Of a stretch of 64,000 bases of DNA, positions 1 to 10,717 are shown in pieces. Numbering within the stretch: position 1 is the first letter of the stretch; each line of letters begins with the position of its first letter. A model generated the notes under the pieces. That model saw only the letters and a list, made by a program, of their open reading frames with translations, ran no database searches and had not been told where the DNA came from. Origin of the DNA: Haemaphysalis longicornis (Eukaryota; Arthropoda; Arachnida; Ixodida; Ixodidae); the NCBI GenBank assembly GCA_013339765.2, contig JABSTR010001160.1, forward strand, positions 135,001 through 199,000, in the 5' to 3' direction. Both the position numbers and the translations under genes were made by a program.

Positions 1-117
1 GGTAAGTGCTGCAGGGTCCCTTTAAACTGCCCGACTTCTGCCAACAAAGTGCCTTTAACCCGAAGGCCAACAGTATTGTACACTGGATTGGACTGGACTG
101 GAAAAACGCGTCTTTTT

Positions 118-621
118 AAATGCGAATGCATTTCTTAGTCGAGCCATGTCAGGCGCCGTGCGGCGTCCACGCGCCCGCAGGTGTTATCTCTCCGCTCTCA
201 CCCCCTCTCCCATAGCAACAGCTGGGAGCGCGCGCGCTCCTCCTCTCCCCTAGCAACCGGAGCAGGTGGTGCGGGCGGATCAGCGGCGAGTGAGTGGAGA
301 GGAGGAGCGCGCTCGGGCGTGTGAGGGCGCTCGCATCGCGGGAGCTCGCCGGAGCTCCCGCGTGTGTGGGAGAGTGTAGGCGAGGGTAGGCGCGGTGCTT
401 CGGTGCTTCTCCTCTCGACGCTCGCCCCACTCTCCCACGCCCGCATGCTTCTCAAAGACCCTTTGACTGTGCACTTTACCGACCACAAGGCAGTGATCGT
501 GGCCGTCAAGTACAACGACAACACAAACAGGTGTTAAATAAATGGTTACGCTACCAATCACCGTCTCCTCATTAATTATAAACTCCGCGCACTCTCGCGC
601 AAAAGAAATGCATTCGCATTT
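118..621. mobile_element. Small element with 19-bp terminal inverted repeats
   Basis: The left end (118-136) reads AAATGCGAATGCATTTCTT and the right end (603-621) is its exact reverse complement. Between them lies a GC-rich core containing an 11-bp-arm hairpin at 337-362. I see no convincing target-site duplication and no transposase. The layout fits a non-autonomous DNA transposon; the superfamily is unknown. The open frames across the core are by-products of its high GC content. Confidence 0.55.
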
Positions 622-963
622 CCTCACGATTCCCTTCGGGGAGGTGAATTTTTTTTTGAGTGGTTGGGGAGCACTCCACCGGGTCTTGTGCCACGTGCTA
701 GTTTTCTGCTGGGGTGATACCCTTGGTCCAGGTCTCCAACGGCTTCCGCTGCTTTGCCTGCCCACTAAATCAGACCGATCTGGTCTTCACGAGTCGCTGG
801 CCAGCAGTGTCTCCCATGGCTCCGCATTAGGGTTTCGGATTTTGAATACAGCCATTGTGATTTGATGTTCCCATAAGGCGTGGTAGAGGGGGGGGGGGGT
901 TTCAATTTCACAATGGGCACGCATAACTGCATATCGAGTGGGATAAATTTCGCCCAACATGTT
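622..963. other. Unassigned stretch
   Basis: No gene or recognisable element. It contains a run of Gs near 888-898 and ordinary mixed sequence up to the edge of the Gypsy LTR. Confidence 0.4.
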
Positions 964-1138
964 TGTGGTGTTGCGGCGCGGTGGGCTGCTATCTCGGAAG
1001 GAACAAACTGGCACACATGAGCGCCACGGTGGGCTACGGATGACTGTCAATGTTTATCGGACAGTCACTGACATGACAGGTTAACAGGTCACAGTGCCAT
1101 CTCTGATGGCGTCACGGAACCAATACGAATATACAACA
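964..1138 (-). repeat. 3' LTR of the minus-strand Gypsy element
   Basis: Read on the minus strand it starts TGTTGTATATTCG and ends CGCAACACCACA. The segment 964-1078 matches 3887-4015 closely, including the shared stretch around GTTCCTTCCGAGATAGC. The purine-rich tract AAAGGACAGGGAAGA lies just before it, as expected for a polypurine tract. Confidence 0.7.
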
Positions 1139-1264
1139 TCTTCCCTGTCCTTTTTTTAGTTGATCAGTAACTTAGTACATGCTAGTGGAGAGGCGTTTCA
1201 ACTATGTACAATAAGCATGAAATATATACACACCATAATGATACTCAAAATGCAAAGTATGCAC

Positions 1265-1850
1265 TCATAATATACACTCAACTGCAACAATTACACGTGT
1301 ACATGTCACTGCGTCCACTTTAAACATAATCCGTAGATCTTCGACGCGGTCGTCTTGTCCTCGTGGGTAGCTCCCGACGGGGAGGAGGTTCTTGAGAGGG
1401 TGGCAAAGAGACAACCGCTTGGGTGTCTCTTGCGATGCCACACAAGGGCTGCACAGAACACTAGGTACTGCACTGCGCGGGGTACCGGGTGGCAAAGCCG
1501 ATTGCCCACTCTCAACGCACAGGTGACGGCCTTGAAAACTGTGCTGACTCAGCGTGAACACCTGGAGTTTGGATGACTGGGCGAAGCTGCGCGGCCTGTG
1601 CAGGAACCTTGCTTAGCTTGGAAGAGTTCCATGTTCGTCCATTATCAAGACAGAAGGAGGCTGGCCCTCGTTGTTCCACCACCCTCCGAGGGCGACTGAA
1701 CGCGAGGTCTTCTTAAAAGAGGCTGCCGGTTTCTTAACACTAACCATGTCTCCAACTGCTTGTTTGGTTTCTTGGATGCACGACGGAAGTCGGTGCACAT
1801 CTTGCTGTAATTTTGCTTCTGTGCGACTCTCTTCCGAAGCTGGCCAAGTT
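1265..1850 (-). other. Region between integrase and 3' LTR of the Gypsy element
   Basis: No conserved domain is visible. By position it is the C-terminal tail of pol plus the untranslated region before the 3' LTR. The open frames here do not resemble known proteins. Confidence 0.4.
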
Positions 1851-1852
1851 CT

Positions 1853-2520
1853 TTAGCAGGGTCCGTGAAGAATGATGGGGATGGGTGCCCAATGATGTCC
1901 AATCGTGCTCGGGGTAGCCGTCAATGTAGGAACAAGGCTAGTGCTACTCCCGTGGTTGCGCGAGGTGTGCACCCACAGACACCCGAGTACTCCAGTGCTG
2001 CTTGTCGAAGAGGACCATGTTCTAATAAAGCAACCTGTACAGAGTCCTTGATATAACACGTACCTTTCAACAAGTCCGTTGGCTTGGGGGTGATACACTG
2101 AAGAATGTGTCAACCGGATGCCACGCTCTCCTAAGAATTGTGCAAATTCTCTTGAATAAAAATGGGGCCCATTGTCACTGACTATCTCGTCCGGGTATCC
2201 CTCTCGGGAAAAATTGACACGAAGAAGTTAGTGACTGTTCTTGTAGACACCTCGTTGCAGAATTGTACTTCGGGACTTCGGGCCACTTAGAAAAATATTC
2301 AACCAGTGTAATGGCGAATATGCAATCTTGAGATCTTCCCATTAGGCCAGCAATGTCTATGGCAACTTTTTGCCAAGGGTGCCCTGGAAACGGAGGAGTA
2401 GGAGTTGCAGAGGAGCAGGTGCCGTTTTCACACTCTTGTCTGCCTTCTGACAGACTCTGCAGTTTTGGATTGAGACTTCTGTTTGCCGATCCATGCCCGG
2501 TCACCAAAACCCTTCGCGAA
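1853..2520 (-). pseudogene. Gypsy integrase remnant
   Basis: The minus-strand frame at 2507-2175 holds HPWQKVAIDIAG followed by FSKWPEV, the start of the retroviral-type integrase core with its first acidic residue. The frame at 2113-1853 begins THSSVYHPQANGLVERYV, the conserved segment carrying the late core motif. The two parts lie in different frames, so the gene is broken between them. It follows RNase H in the usual pol order. A functional product is excluded. Confidence 0.8.
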
Positions 2521-2529
2521 TTCGCGCTC

Positions 2530-3140
2530 TCGTCCTGACGATGCCAGGATGAGCTTCATGCGCTGTGGAGATGACCTGATGCGTAAGGGACTGTGGCACT
2601 ACAAGTCGCTCTCCACGCAGGAGTAAGTTGTCGACCATTGACAACTCGTTACGTGGCATAAAGTACGGCTGCAGCTGGTATGGGACAAGCTTGTGTGGGG
2701 GCCATGACGACGTAACGTATTTTGACTTTTGTCAGAGCGGCGTATTCACTGGTGGACTTGCTCGAACTGGTCCTTAAGCGATGCACAGAGGCTCGACTAG
2801 GGTCACAACTTCTGTAGCGTTGTCTTCAGGTTGTGGTGTGCATTCCGGATTACCTTCCACTGGGAGACGTGACATCGCGTCTGCTACCTTGTTTTCCGAG
2901 CCCTTGCGGCATTCCACTGCGTAGTTGTAGCGGAGAGAGAGGGAGAGAAAAAGGTTTATTTGCCCTTTAGGCTAAGGCCTCCTCATTCCAGGGGGCCACT
3001 GGAATTCCTCGTTAGTTGTCTTCCAGGGGTCTAGCCGGGAAGGCGGGGTGCCTATGGTCTTTTGGGACAAAGCTTGCGAAATCGTTCAGCCCACCTCGCG
3101 ATGCGAAAAGGACGTCACCCTGTTTCCTTGTTAGATAGCA
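2530..3140 (-). other. Degraded pol spacer between RNase H and integrase
   Basis: It is expected to carry the RNase H C-terminus and the integrase zinc-binding region, but I cannot read a continuous frame. A purine-rich patch (2931-2950) and the sequence after it look foreign to pol and may be a small insertion. Confidence 0.35.
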
Positions 3141-3143
3141 ACG

Positions 3144-3416
3144 CTACCAACGCCTGGTGATCAGTTTGAATAGTGAAATGTCGTCCCCATAAGTAACATG
3201 CCACCTCTCGCATGCCCACAGGGAAGCCAATGCTTCACGATCGCTTGCGAAGTACTTCCTTTCTGCATTGGAGTCCGCGACGCAAACGCAATGATGCGAG
3301 TTTTCTGTCTGTGCACTGGCTATTTCTACCGCTTGGTGAAATGTTAACGTGTCGCCTTCGAGCACCGGTCTTTCTCCAAGTGGTGGGCAAGTAACTCGGC
3401 AACGAACCGTTCGCAC
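3144..3416 (-). pseudogene. Gypsy reverse-transcriptase-linked RNase H fragment
   Basis: The frame contains AERKYFASDREALASLWACERWHV with one internal degeneration, matching the RT/RNase H region in which the host-type motif is Y..TE.E.LA..WA.E. Only this portion is present; the catalytic RT palm is deleted. It runs directly into the gag remnant at about 3380-3416, which marks the deletion junction. Confidence 0.7.
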
Positions 3417-3874
3417 AAGTTATCGTACGCGGTGGCGGCGAAATTACACGGGGCTGCCAGTTCACGGAGCGCCAAAGCAAATTCGGCAACTGACTCAACG
3501 GCAACGTCGTACGGGTCCTGCGGGGTTGCGGCAGGGGCGTGCTGTGTAGGCGTTGTCATTTCCTTCGTCCGCTGGCTGTCGGTGGCTGCAGGTGAAAGCG
3601 GCGGCTGGGGTGGGGGCGTTGCCGGCAGGGTGTCGAAAATCCTTTGGCCCTCGGGCTTTGGCCCTGATAGGGCCAAAGGATTTCGAAAATACTTTGGCCC
3701 TGCTTCACTGCCCAGGCAGTGAAGCAGGAGCGCGCAACAGCGGGTTGCTGACCACTCGTCGGTGCCGGACGCAAGCACGAAGTTCTGGAACAAGCGAAAC
3801 CAGCGGTGCCAAAGGATCGCTGGCGTGCCCGGAGTCTCGAGGAACGGCGGCGACGGCGCTATCCCGGTAGCCAT
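3380..3874 (-). pseudogene. Gypsy gag remnant
   Basis: The minus-strand start codon is at 3874-3872, directly after the primer-binding-type sequence. The frame reads APSPPFLETPGTPAILWHRW near its start, then LLLHCLGSE and later FALALRELAAPCNFAA. These are the hallmarks of the K02A2.6-like Gypsy gag found in many arthropods. An extra segment of about 19 residues sits between LHCLGSE and GQRIFDTLP. It is built from inverted and direct copies of the neighbouring sequence. The zinc knuckle is absent because the 3' half is deleted. Confidence 0.75.
3636..3722. repeat. Fold-back insertion inside gag
   Basis: The segment holds TTTGGCCCT, GAT, then AGGGCCAAA as a near-zero-loop hairpin, with two more copies of GGGCCAAAG/CTTTGGCCC on either side. 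The insertion keeps the gag frame open. The adjoining CTTCACTGCC/GGCAGTGAAG pair belongs to the normal gag sequence. Confidence 0.6.
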
Positions 3875-3886
3875 CCTCGTCGCCAA

Positions 3887-4015
3887 TGTGGTGTTGCGGC
3901 GCTGTGGGCCGCTATCTCGGAAGGAACAAACTGGCACATGTACATGAACGCCGCCGTGGGCTACCGACGACTGCGGATGTTTACTGGACCCATGACTTCT
4001 ATATACGACATGACA
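3887..4015 (-). repeat. Partial 5' LTR of the minus-strand Gypsy element
   Basis: It aligns with the 3' LTR over the TATCTCGGAAGGAACAAACT block and its flanks. On the minus strand the beginning of the LTR is missing, replaced by a LINE 3' end. Confidence 0.65.
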
Positions 4016-5040
4016 GATTATGAAGATGATTAGTGACTCTCCCTTTGAATCGGGGCGTCGGTTGTCAGCAACCAACTTGCCTGTTTTATTCCCCTTGCTT
4101 GCCCTGCACCTAGGCCACCTAAAAGATTTGCTTCCTCCTCCCATCTCCCACTCACCACTGTTTTGAACTCTCATCGCTCCCACCCCCTTTTTCTCCCCCC
4201 GATGTTCTAAATTCTCATCCGTATGATTACTCAGCCTGCGTACCCATCCCTCTTTCCCACTTTTCCTCCAGCATTCCAGTCGCCTCTTCGTCACCTCTAT
4301 GGCCTTGAAGGTGAGGTTCTCCCTCGCCCCAAATCCCAAAGCCTCCGCCAACATCGTTTCCCCCGCCCCCCGCGGTGGTCGTATCTATGTGAAGCCCCTG
4401 ACATATGGTCTATAGTTTCCAGATCACTGCCGCTGCATGCACATGTTTCATCCTGCTGCCTGTAGATACCCGTGTATGCCCGGGTTCTCAGGCACTCCAC
4501 CCGTGCTTTGAAGAGCAACGCACTGCCTCTCGTATTGTCATAGAAACCTTCCGTCCTAATTTCTACTTTCTCTGTTTTATAAGTCCCAGGGTTTTGTTCG
4601 TCTCCATTTTCTGTGCCCACTTTGTCGTCTCTGCTGCATTTACCTGCTTTTTAACTGTTGTGCAAACCCCCCTTTACCCTACCGACTTTCCGTACCACTT
4701 GGTCAGCTGTCTGGTTTATAGTGCCTAGAATATAGGCAGTATATTCCGACGACCGGTATATTCTAGGCACTATAGTCTGGTCCTCCGTTTCCGCAGCGTG
4801 TCCATGCTCCTCATATACAGGTACTTGAACACCCTCGCGGCCAATTTTTCGTCCACTATGCATGTCACGAAGTCGCTCCTCAAACTTTATCTTGCTCTGC
4901 GCCTCCGTCACCTCGAAAGACGACCAGCCCATATCACCCTGTACCACTTCATTTGTATTTTTGCTGTGGCCCCCTAGGGCCAATCTGCCTACCGCCCTTT
5001 GATTTACTTCCAGGCCCGCTTGGGTCTCTGGTTTCATGCA
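4016..5040 (-). mobile_element. LINE copy A, 5'-truncated 3' portion
   Basis: The minus strand encodes the C-terminal part of a LINE ORF2: QSKIKFEERLRDMHS near 4900, EGFYDNTRGSALLFKARV near 4530, then a Cys/His knuckle region, and finally AEALGFGARENLTF near 4345. The 3' end (4016-4090) carries CCCCGATTCAAAGGG and a trinucleotide-rich tail, the same 3' end as copy B. It is truncated at about 5037, where copy B's tail begins. The frame is broken, and a fold-back sits at 4717-4774. The clade cannot be assigned from this part alone. Confidence 0.7.
4717..4774. repeat. 18-bp-arm inverted repeat within LINE copy A
   Basis: The arms 4717-4734 and 4757-4774 are perfect reverse complements (TATAGTGCCTAGAATATA) around a 22-bp loop. 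Copy B lacks this structure, so it arose within copy A. Confidence 0.85.
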
Positions 5041-5536
5041 CAGATGATGATGTTGATGATGATGATTAAAGGCCTCCCCTTTGAATCGGGGTGACGGTAT
5101 GCACCATCTAGCTTATCTTAGTAATTTAAGTTTAGTTAACCCTCAACTCGTATTTCTTTTTAATTCTGCCCTGCCGCTACTCCTCGCTGTGATGATACTT
5201 TATCGACTTCCCTGCTTTTTTTCCACCAATACTCTAGCCGCTGCTTAGTAATACTACTGCTGACCAGTTCATGCTTCCATCAACTGCGAAGCCCAGCGCC
5301 TCAGGAAGTACGACTTTCATCCCAATTCTAGCCGGTTGAATCTTTTGGCATTCTATTACTATGTGGTCGATTTTTTTCTTTATCCCTGCCTACATCCCAC
5401 ACATTTCTCATCCCGGGACGTATATTTGCTCATGTAAGTTCGAGTTCTCAAGCAGCCAGACCGCACATCAAAGAGCAACGCAATACCTTTATTGTTGTCA
5501 TAAAAGTTGTCTTTCCGGATCTCTTGCTTGCTTGCT

Positions 5537-5812
5537 TTATAGATTTACAGTGATCCCTTCTTTTCCATCCCCTCTGTCCACAGGAGCGTCTCTGTTTCCT
5601 TCATCAACTGCCCCCCATTGTTTATTCGCCGTGGTCCAGTTATATTTAGTCGCGAGCTTTCGCGTCCTCCACCGCCATTGGGTGTCCACACTTTTAAGGT
5701 ACAGGTACCTGTGCCCTATGGCTGCCCACTTCTTCTCATCTAAATGTCTAAGCCACTCCTCAAAACATATTTTACTTTGCGCTTCTCTCGCCTCAAATGA
5801 AGCCCAACCCAT
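5537..5812 (-). pseudogene. LINE copy B ORF2 C-terminal fragment
   Basis: The frame starts GWASFEAREAQSKICFEEWL and continues to DTQWRWRTRKLATKYN, collinear with copy A at 4900-4800. This is the region after the RT thumb. Upstream at 5845-5912 the sequence is distorted by repeated GATTAGCTCCCAG units. Confidence 0.65.
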
Positions 5813-6168
5813 ATCGCCTTGTACCGCCTCATTTGTAGTCTTACAGATTAGCTCCCAGATTAGATTAGCTTCCAGATTACCTCCCAGTCGGCCGATTAGC
5901 TCCCAGTGCTAATCTGCCGACTGCCTTTTGGTTAACCTCCAGTCCCGACAGGATATCTGACTTTAAGCATAATACGGCATTATAGAACGTCAGCGCCGGC
6001 ACCATTGCGTATCCCTTTCCAGATGCCTCGCACTACTTCGTACTTATTGCATCCCCAAAGTGCCCTATGTTTCATTACTGCTGAGTTTCGTCTCCCTTTC
6101 AGTTTGGGGTGTTCTTCATGGGCATTTTCTTTCATTAAGCCTGATTCCCAAGTATTTGTACTTATTTA

Positions 6169-7088
6169 CTAATTGTATGGCTTCCTGTTGAATCCTTCTT
6201 CCTCGTTAAACACCATGACTCCAGATTTCTGTGGGTTAAATTGTAGGCCTAGGTACGTTGCCCCATCGCCACAAATGTCGGCCAGTTTTTGTAGGTCTTC
6301 CGCCATATCTGCCAGCAACACTATATCGTCCGCGTACATCAATCCCGGAATCTGTTGCTCCACCAACTCTCCCATGCTTCGGTACGACAAGTCAAAGCCT
6401 AATCCACTCTCCTCCAATCGTCTTTCCATTCCTCTAATGTAAAGTGTGAACAGCAATGACGAAAGGGGGCACCCCTGTTTTAAACCACTTCGAATGTAAA
6501 CGGGCTCTTTGCTCGTACGCCCTTCCCATGTAATATGCGCCTTGTTCATATCTTGCCCTGAACAACCCTACAAATTCTGACCCAATCCCGTCTTCTTCTA
6601 GTATATGTCACAACACTCCCCTATCTACGTTGTCATATGCTCCCTTTATGTCCAGAAACAGTAGCCATGTTGGTCTGCCCTGTGCTGCCGAAATTTCAGT
6701 GGTCTAGGTGAATACGAAAATATTGTCTTCTAGGCACCGACCCGGCCGAAATCCATCTTGCAGTTCCCCTAAAATACCGTTACTTTCCACCCACTTCAAC
6801 AACTCGGATTTCATGGCTTAATCTATAGAGCACTTACGTGACTGTAATCGGCCTGTGCGAGCTCGCCTTGTCCTTCTCTCCCTTGCCTTTATAGATCAAA
6901 CTCATTCTGCTTTCGCGCCATTGCGTGGAAATCCTCGCAGATTTTATAGCGCGCTCGATGGCTGCACACAAGTGCGCCTTTCCCGCTGGTCCCAACTGGT
7001 TGATAATCTCTATTGGGATTCCATCCGGTCCTGTTGCCGTATTTTTGGGAACATTCTGTTCTGCCTTTTTCCGCTCCAAAAATTCCAT
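6169..7088 (-). pseudogene. LINE copy B reverse transcriptase
   Basis: The block at 7088-6834 reads KNTATGPDGIPIEIINQLGP and WRESRMSLIYKGKGEKD, the early RT fingers motifs. The block at 6549-6169 reads SGLKQGCPLSSLLFTLYI and then MYADDIVLLADM, the palm with an intact YADD catalytic pair. The two blocks are separated by frame breaks. It would copy the element's own RNA at the target site, but this copy cannot be translated whole. Confidence 0.85.
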
Positions 7089-7639
7089 ATTAAATTTTTA
7101 ATCTGTCGCGCTCCTATTGGCCATCTGTGTCCGGTTAGCCAATATCTCGCTTGTTTCGACACCGCCCAAGAGTATTTGCAATGACTCGATGTGGGTACCT
7201 TAATGCGCTGTCCCCCAGGAGAACGTTACCGTCCCCGTCCTGTATCTGAGTCTGCACCTCTTTATTGTCGTTTCCAATGCTTTTAAATGATTTCAGAAGT
7301 TTTTGGGGGCGCTCTTATCCTTCTTACGTATACCTGATACCCATTTCTCACTCGTGCTTTTAATCTTCGCTTGTACTAGTTTTTGCACCTTTGATTTATT
7401 TTCTCGGCACCGGCTCCACCGTAACAGCACCTCTTCAGCCTGATATCCCACTTGTTTTGCCTTTATGTACAATCTAGAAGCCCGTTGTCGCTCTCCAATA
7501 GCCAGTTTAATTTTTTTGTCCCACCAGCTTCGTGGTTTTCTTTTACCCCTCCAGCGGTTTTTTTTCCTTACTTTGTTTATTTGCTTTCGTATACAACTAA
7601 CAACCTCGTCCTATTCCCACACCTTCGCGAGATGGGCCT

Positions 7640-8028
7640 CCAGATCACAGCGCCATCCCCGACGGCGAACAGTGTTGGGAAAGTGCCCGTCTGTAGCTGC
7701 CTCCAGCCGGTGGCTTCTTCCCTCGTCAAGGATTCGTGTGACGGGGCCCATCATTTCCTGACACCCCCGTAGTATGCCAGTGTGGCCGAGTATTCTGTGG
7801 GGACTGGCGTGGGTTCTTCGAAGTCGGCTTCCATGGCGGGGGTAGGCGCACGGGCTCGAACGCCAGCCAACGTGTCGCGCTGTGGCTGCGTGTTTACTTC
7901 GTCCAACCGTTAGTTTTGCTCGAATGACCAGTCTTTACGAGTGACCAAGCGATTCTTCAAGTTACCGGATACCTGTACATACCGGTTTCGACCACCTTGG
8001 ATTAGAGACTGCACAATTATAATGGTTT
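7640..8028. other. Unassigned junction between two LINEs
   Basis: It lies between the 5' limit of the minus-strand LINE and the start of the plus-strand I-type LINE. No domain is recognised; it may be the 5' region of the latter. Confidence 0.3.
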
Positions 8029-8778
8029 TTGTGCATCGCCGCCGCTAAGCCTACATGCATCGGCACGGCGCCAGCGCTCGAGCCAGCTACACCGCGGGGA
8101 TCGCGCGTGAACTTGCTCGTGGCGTTCCTTTCGCGGCAGAGCACACCCTCGATTGTTGAACAAACGGCGGTCCTGGTCAGATCAAACCTGGGTTGTTACA
8201 AAATTTCTGTCCCTGGTCCAAATTCCGAACATCACGAGGCTGTCATCGTCCACATTCGCCTCCCGGACCGCAAGCCACTGATCGCAGCATCGGTTTATTA
8301 CAGACCAGCCACTGGCTCTCAAAAATCAATTTCGTACAACTGGCTCCGGCACCTGGTATCTAAATATCCAAGAACACCGATCAATATCGGCGGGGATTTT
8401 AATGCCATAAGTACCACCTGGGGTTACGCTCAAACAGATGGCCGTGGTGCCCGCCTCGAGGAAACCTCGGAAGATTGTAACCTCATTATCATCAATGATC
8501 CAATGCAACACACACGTATTGGCCTACATCCCAAGCAACAGAACTCCTCCCCGGACCTTACTTTGGCTTCATCTGGCATTGTCCGGGACTGGAGCCTCTT
8601 TACAACAACGTGGGACAGCGATCATTATCCGATTCTCATCACTCTTAAGGAAAGCGCTTCCGAACACGCCAGTGCCTACCCCGAATCGAACCTACCAGAA
8701 CATGACCTCTTTGTCCATGCCTCAATCCCTCGAAGAAATCATTACTACTCTCCAGAAAGCCAGAGATCTCTGTGGTGA
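8029..8778 (+). pseudogene. LINE apurinic-type endonuclease domain
   Basis: The frame holds AASVYYRPATGSQ, then INIGGDFNAIST (the GDFN catalytic motif) and WDSDHYPILITL (the SDH motif near the end). These are the standard landmarks of the LINE nicking endonuclease. The first strand of the domain, with its N and E residues, is not visible, so the N-terminus is degraded. The frame ends at 8778 and the next block is shifted. Confidence 0.85.
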
Positions 8779-9339
8779 ATATATTGACTGTGACGATAAC
8801 ACCCCGGCTATGGACGCCCACATGGCGAACCTATGAAAGAAAGCTCAAACTCTAACCACCCGGTACCTTGTTAGCGGGAAACGTCATTGTGATCTCCTCA
8901 AGATGAGAAAACAATACAAGCTAATTAGGGAATATCAACGCTCGCTAACCAACGAACAATGGCACAGCCTCTGCGCAAGACTCGGCAAGCAACGCTGCCT
9001 CTCCAAGTTATGGCAGGTGTATCGTGGGATGTCCGGCAAGCGCAAACATAAGTCGACGCTGTTCTCCACACTCACTACACCCCTGAAGCTGTGGAACAGC
9101 AGCTCATAACTACTTTTTTCCCCACGCTTCCCTCACTCCTTATTCCCCGCTACCCAACATACCAATATCGGAGCCTGTTGATGAGCTAAATCTTCCCTTC
9201 ACCTTTGCGGATCTCCATGCTGCCCTCCACCAAGGCAAACCGCGTTCGGCTCCGGGCCATGATGGGCTCACTTGACAGCACCTTTGCAACCTGGACGAAG
9301 CTACCCACCTAGTTTTTCTGGACGCCATCAATGACCTTT

Positions 9340-10490
9340 GGGTGACAGGGACTGTTCCGGACAACCTCAAGCTCACGCTCGTCCATCCCATCCCAAAACC
9401 TAACAAAGGCCCCTCGAACATCTCTAACCTTCGGCCCATTTCCTTGACACCAACAATCTGCAAAGTCATCGAGCGTCTGATAAATAATCGCATGAAACAC
9501 TATAATGAATACGTCCGGCCATGGCTCCACCCATCACGAACTGGTTTCCGGCCACACCTGGGTACGCACGACTGTTTATGGCTGCTGCGACGGGTGATCA
9601 ATCGCACTTCCACAGCAGGCAACCCGGATTTTGCCATCGACATGCGTAAAGCGTTTGATACGTGAGCCAAACTGCAATCCTTACAGTATTGGCACAAGCA
9701 TTCCCATGCCAGCGAGCCCAAAACTGGATCCGGTCGTTTCTAGACAACCACCCCATACGTCTACGCGCCACTCACCCGGGATGGAGCCCCAAGACCCACT
9801 ACCTGGACAGGGGCGTGCCTCAGGGCTCTATCCTTGGACCTGCGCTTTTCAATGGGGCAGGCCCGCCTTGCATGGCAACTAGAAAAGGATTCTGTTGCAC
9901 GTTTCGCGATCTATGCACGTGATCTTACTGTATGGACCGAAGCTGCAGACTACACGTCAACTGAAGAAATGATAACTGAGTTGCAGGCCGCAGCCCACAG
10001 CCTCACGTCGAACCTTCCGAAGTTAGGGCTAGACCTGGTTCCTTTAAAAAACAGAGTTCTTGGTGGTTCACGGACGGCACAAGACACCTCCTGATATGCA
10101 TCATACCATCTATCTGACAAACCAATTAGTTCTATGTGCGGCAAAATTAGATCGCTGTATATCCCCTTTGGCCAGTCACAATAGCGCACCGTGCTGGATA
10201 AAGCAACTTCGAAATACCTGGAAGCCAATGCTTCATATAATTTCTAGAATATCAAATAAGTACGGAGGGGCCAAACAAGCGGCTTGCATTGCCCTAACAC
10301 GAGCAGTGGCTCTAGGCCGCCTTCTCTATGGTGCCTCTGTATATACTTTCACAAATAGTCACAAGAAGCAATTATCAGTACTACACAGGGCCACGATCCC
10401 AACAATAACTGGATTGCCGCGACATACCCGTAACGACGCCCTCGAAAAGGCGGCTCCCTCTGCCTCCTATGGAAGCCCTGCTTTCTGAAG
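9340..10490 (+). pseudogene. I-type LINE reverse transcriptase
   Basis: Early motifs are LVHPIPKPNKGPSN and NLRPISLTPTICKVIERLI at about 9370-9480, followed by FRPHLGTHDC. Next come FAIDMRKAFDT at 9630-9661, RGVPQGSILGPALFN near 9810-9850, and a palm core reading FAIYARDLTVW at 9903-9935. YARD stands where YADD is expected, so one catalytic aspartate is lost. The thumb region (10150-10450) contains RAVALGRLLYGASVY. At least two frame changes occur. Confidence 0.85.
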
Positions 10491-10717
10491 CTGCCCTTCA
10501 GAACGAACAACGCCGATCTCTTACGTGTCAGGGAGCGGAGCTCACTGCGTGGGATGCTCGAACCATGCTGCCACCACCACTGAGTCAGGCACCGACTGCC
10601 CCCTGGGAAAGGCAAATTCTGACATCGCCACATCACCGACCTGGCATTTCCAAAGCAAGGATGTGTACCCGCCAAAAAACCCTTTGTCGCATCCTGGACC
10701 AGAAAGAAGCTCCCAGA

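Larger units (their letters stand above)
964..4015 (-). mobile_element. Degenerate Ty3/Gypsy LTR retrotransposon
   Basis: On the minus strand the order is partial 5' LTR (4015-3887), a TTGGCGACGAGG primer-binding-type sequence, gag, RNase H, integrase, a purine-rich tract near 1139-1158, and 3' LTR (1138-964). Protease and reverse transcriptase are missing between gag and RNase H, so the element is internally deleted. All frames carry stops or shifts. The upstream part of the 5' LTR has been lost where a LINE 3' end now abuts it at about 4016. A flanking duplication can therefore not be scored. Confidence 0.8.
5041..7620 (-). mobile_element. LINE copy B, minus strand
   Basis: Same family as copy A, lying directly upstream of it head to tail. 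The tail at 5041-5090 has the CATCATCAT-rich end and CCCCGATTCAAAGGGG. On the minus strand, from 7600 downward, there is a linker region (KPRSWWDKK-like), then the reverse transcriptase (7088-6169) and the C-terminal region (5812-5537). The endonuclease is not recognisable, so the copy is 5'-truncated or decayed. Stops and shifts separate the blocks. Confidence 0.75.

Noticed and set aside
3344..4354. 336-codon minus-strand open frame
   Set aside because: It starts in a LINE C-terminus, runs through an LTR and ends in gag. It is a chance fusion of three elements and not a gene.
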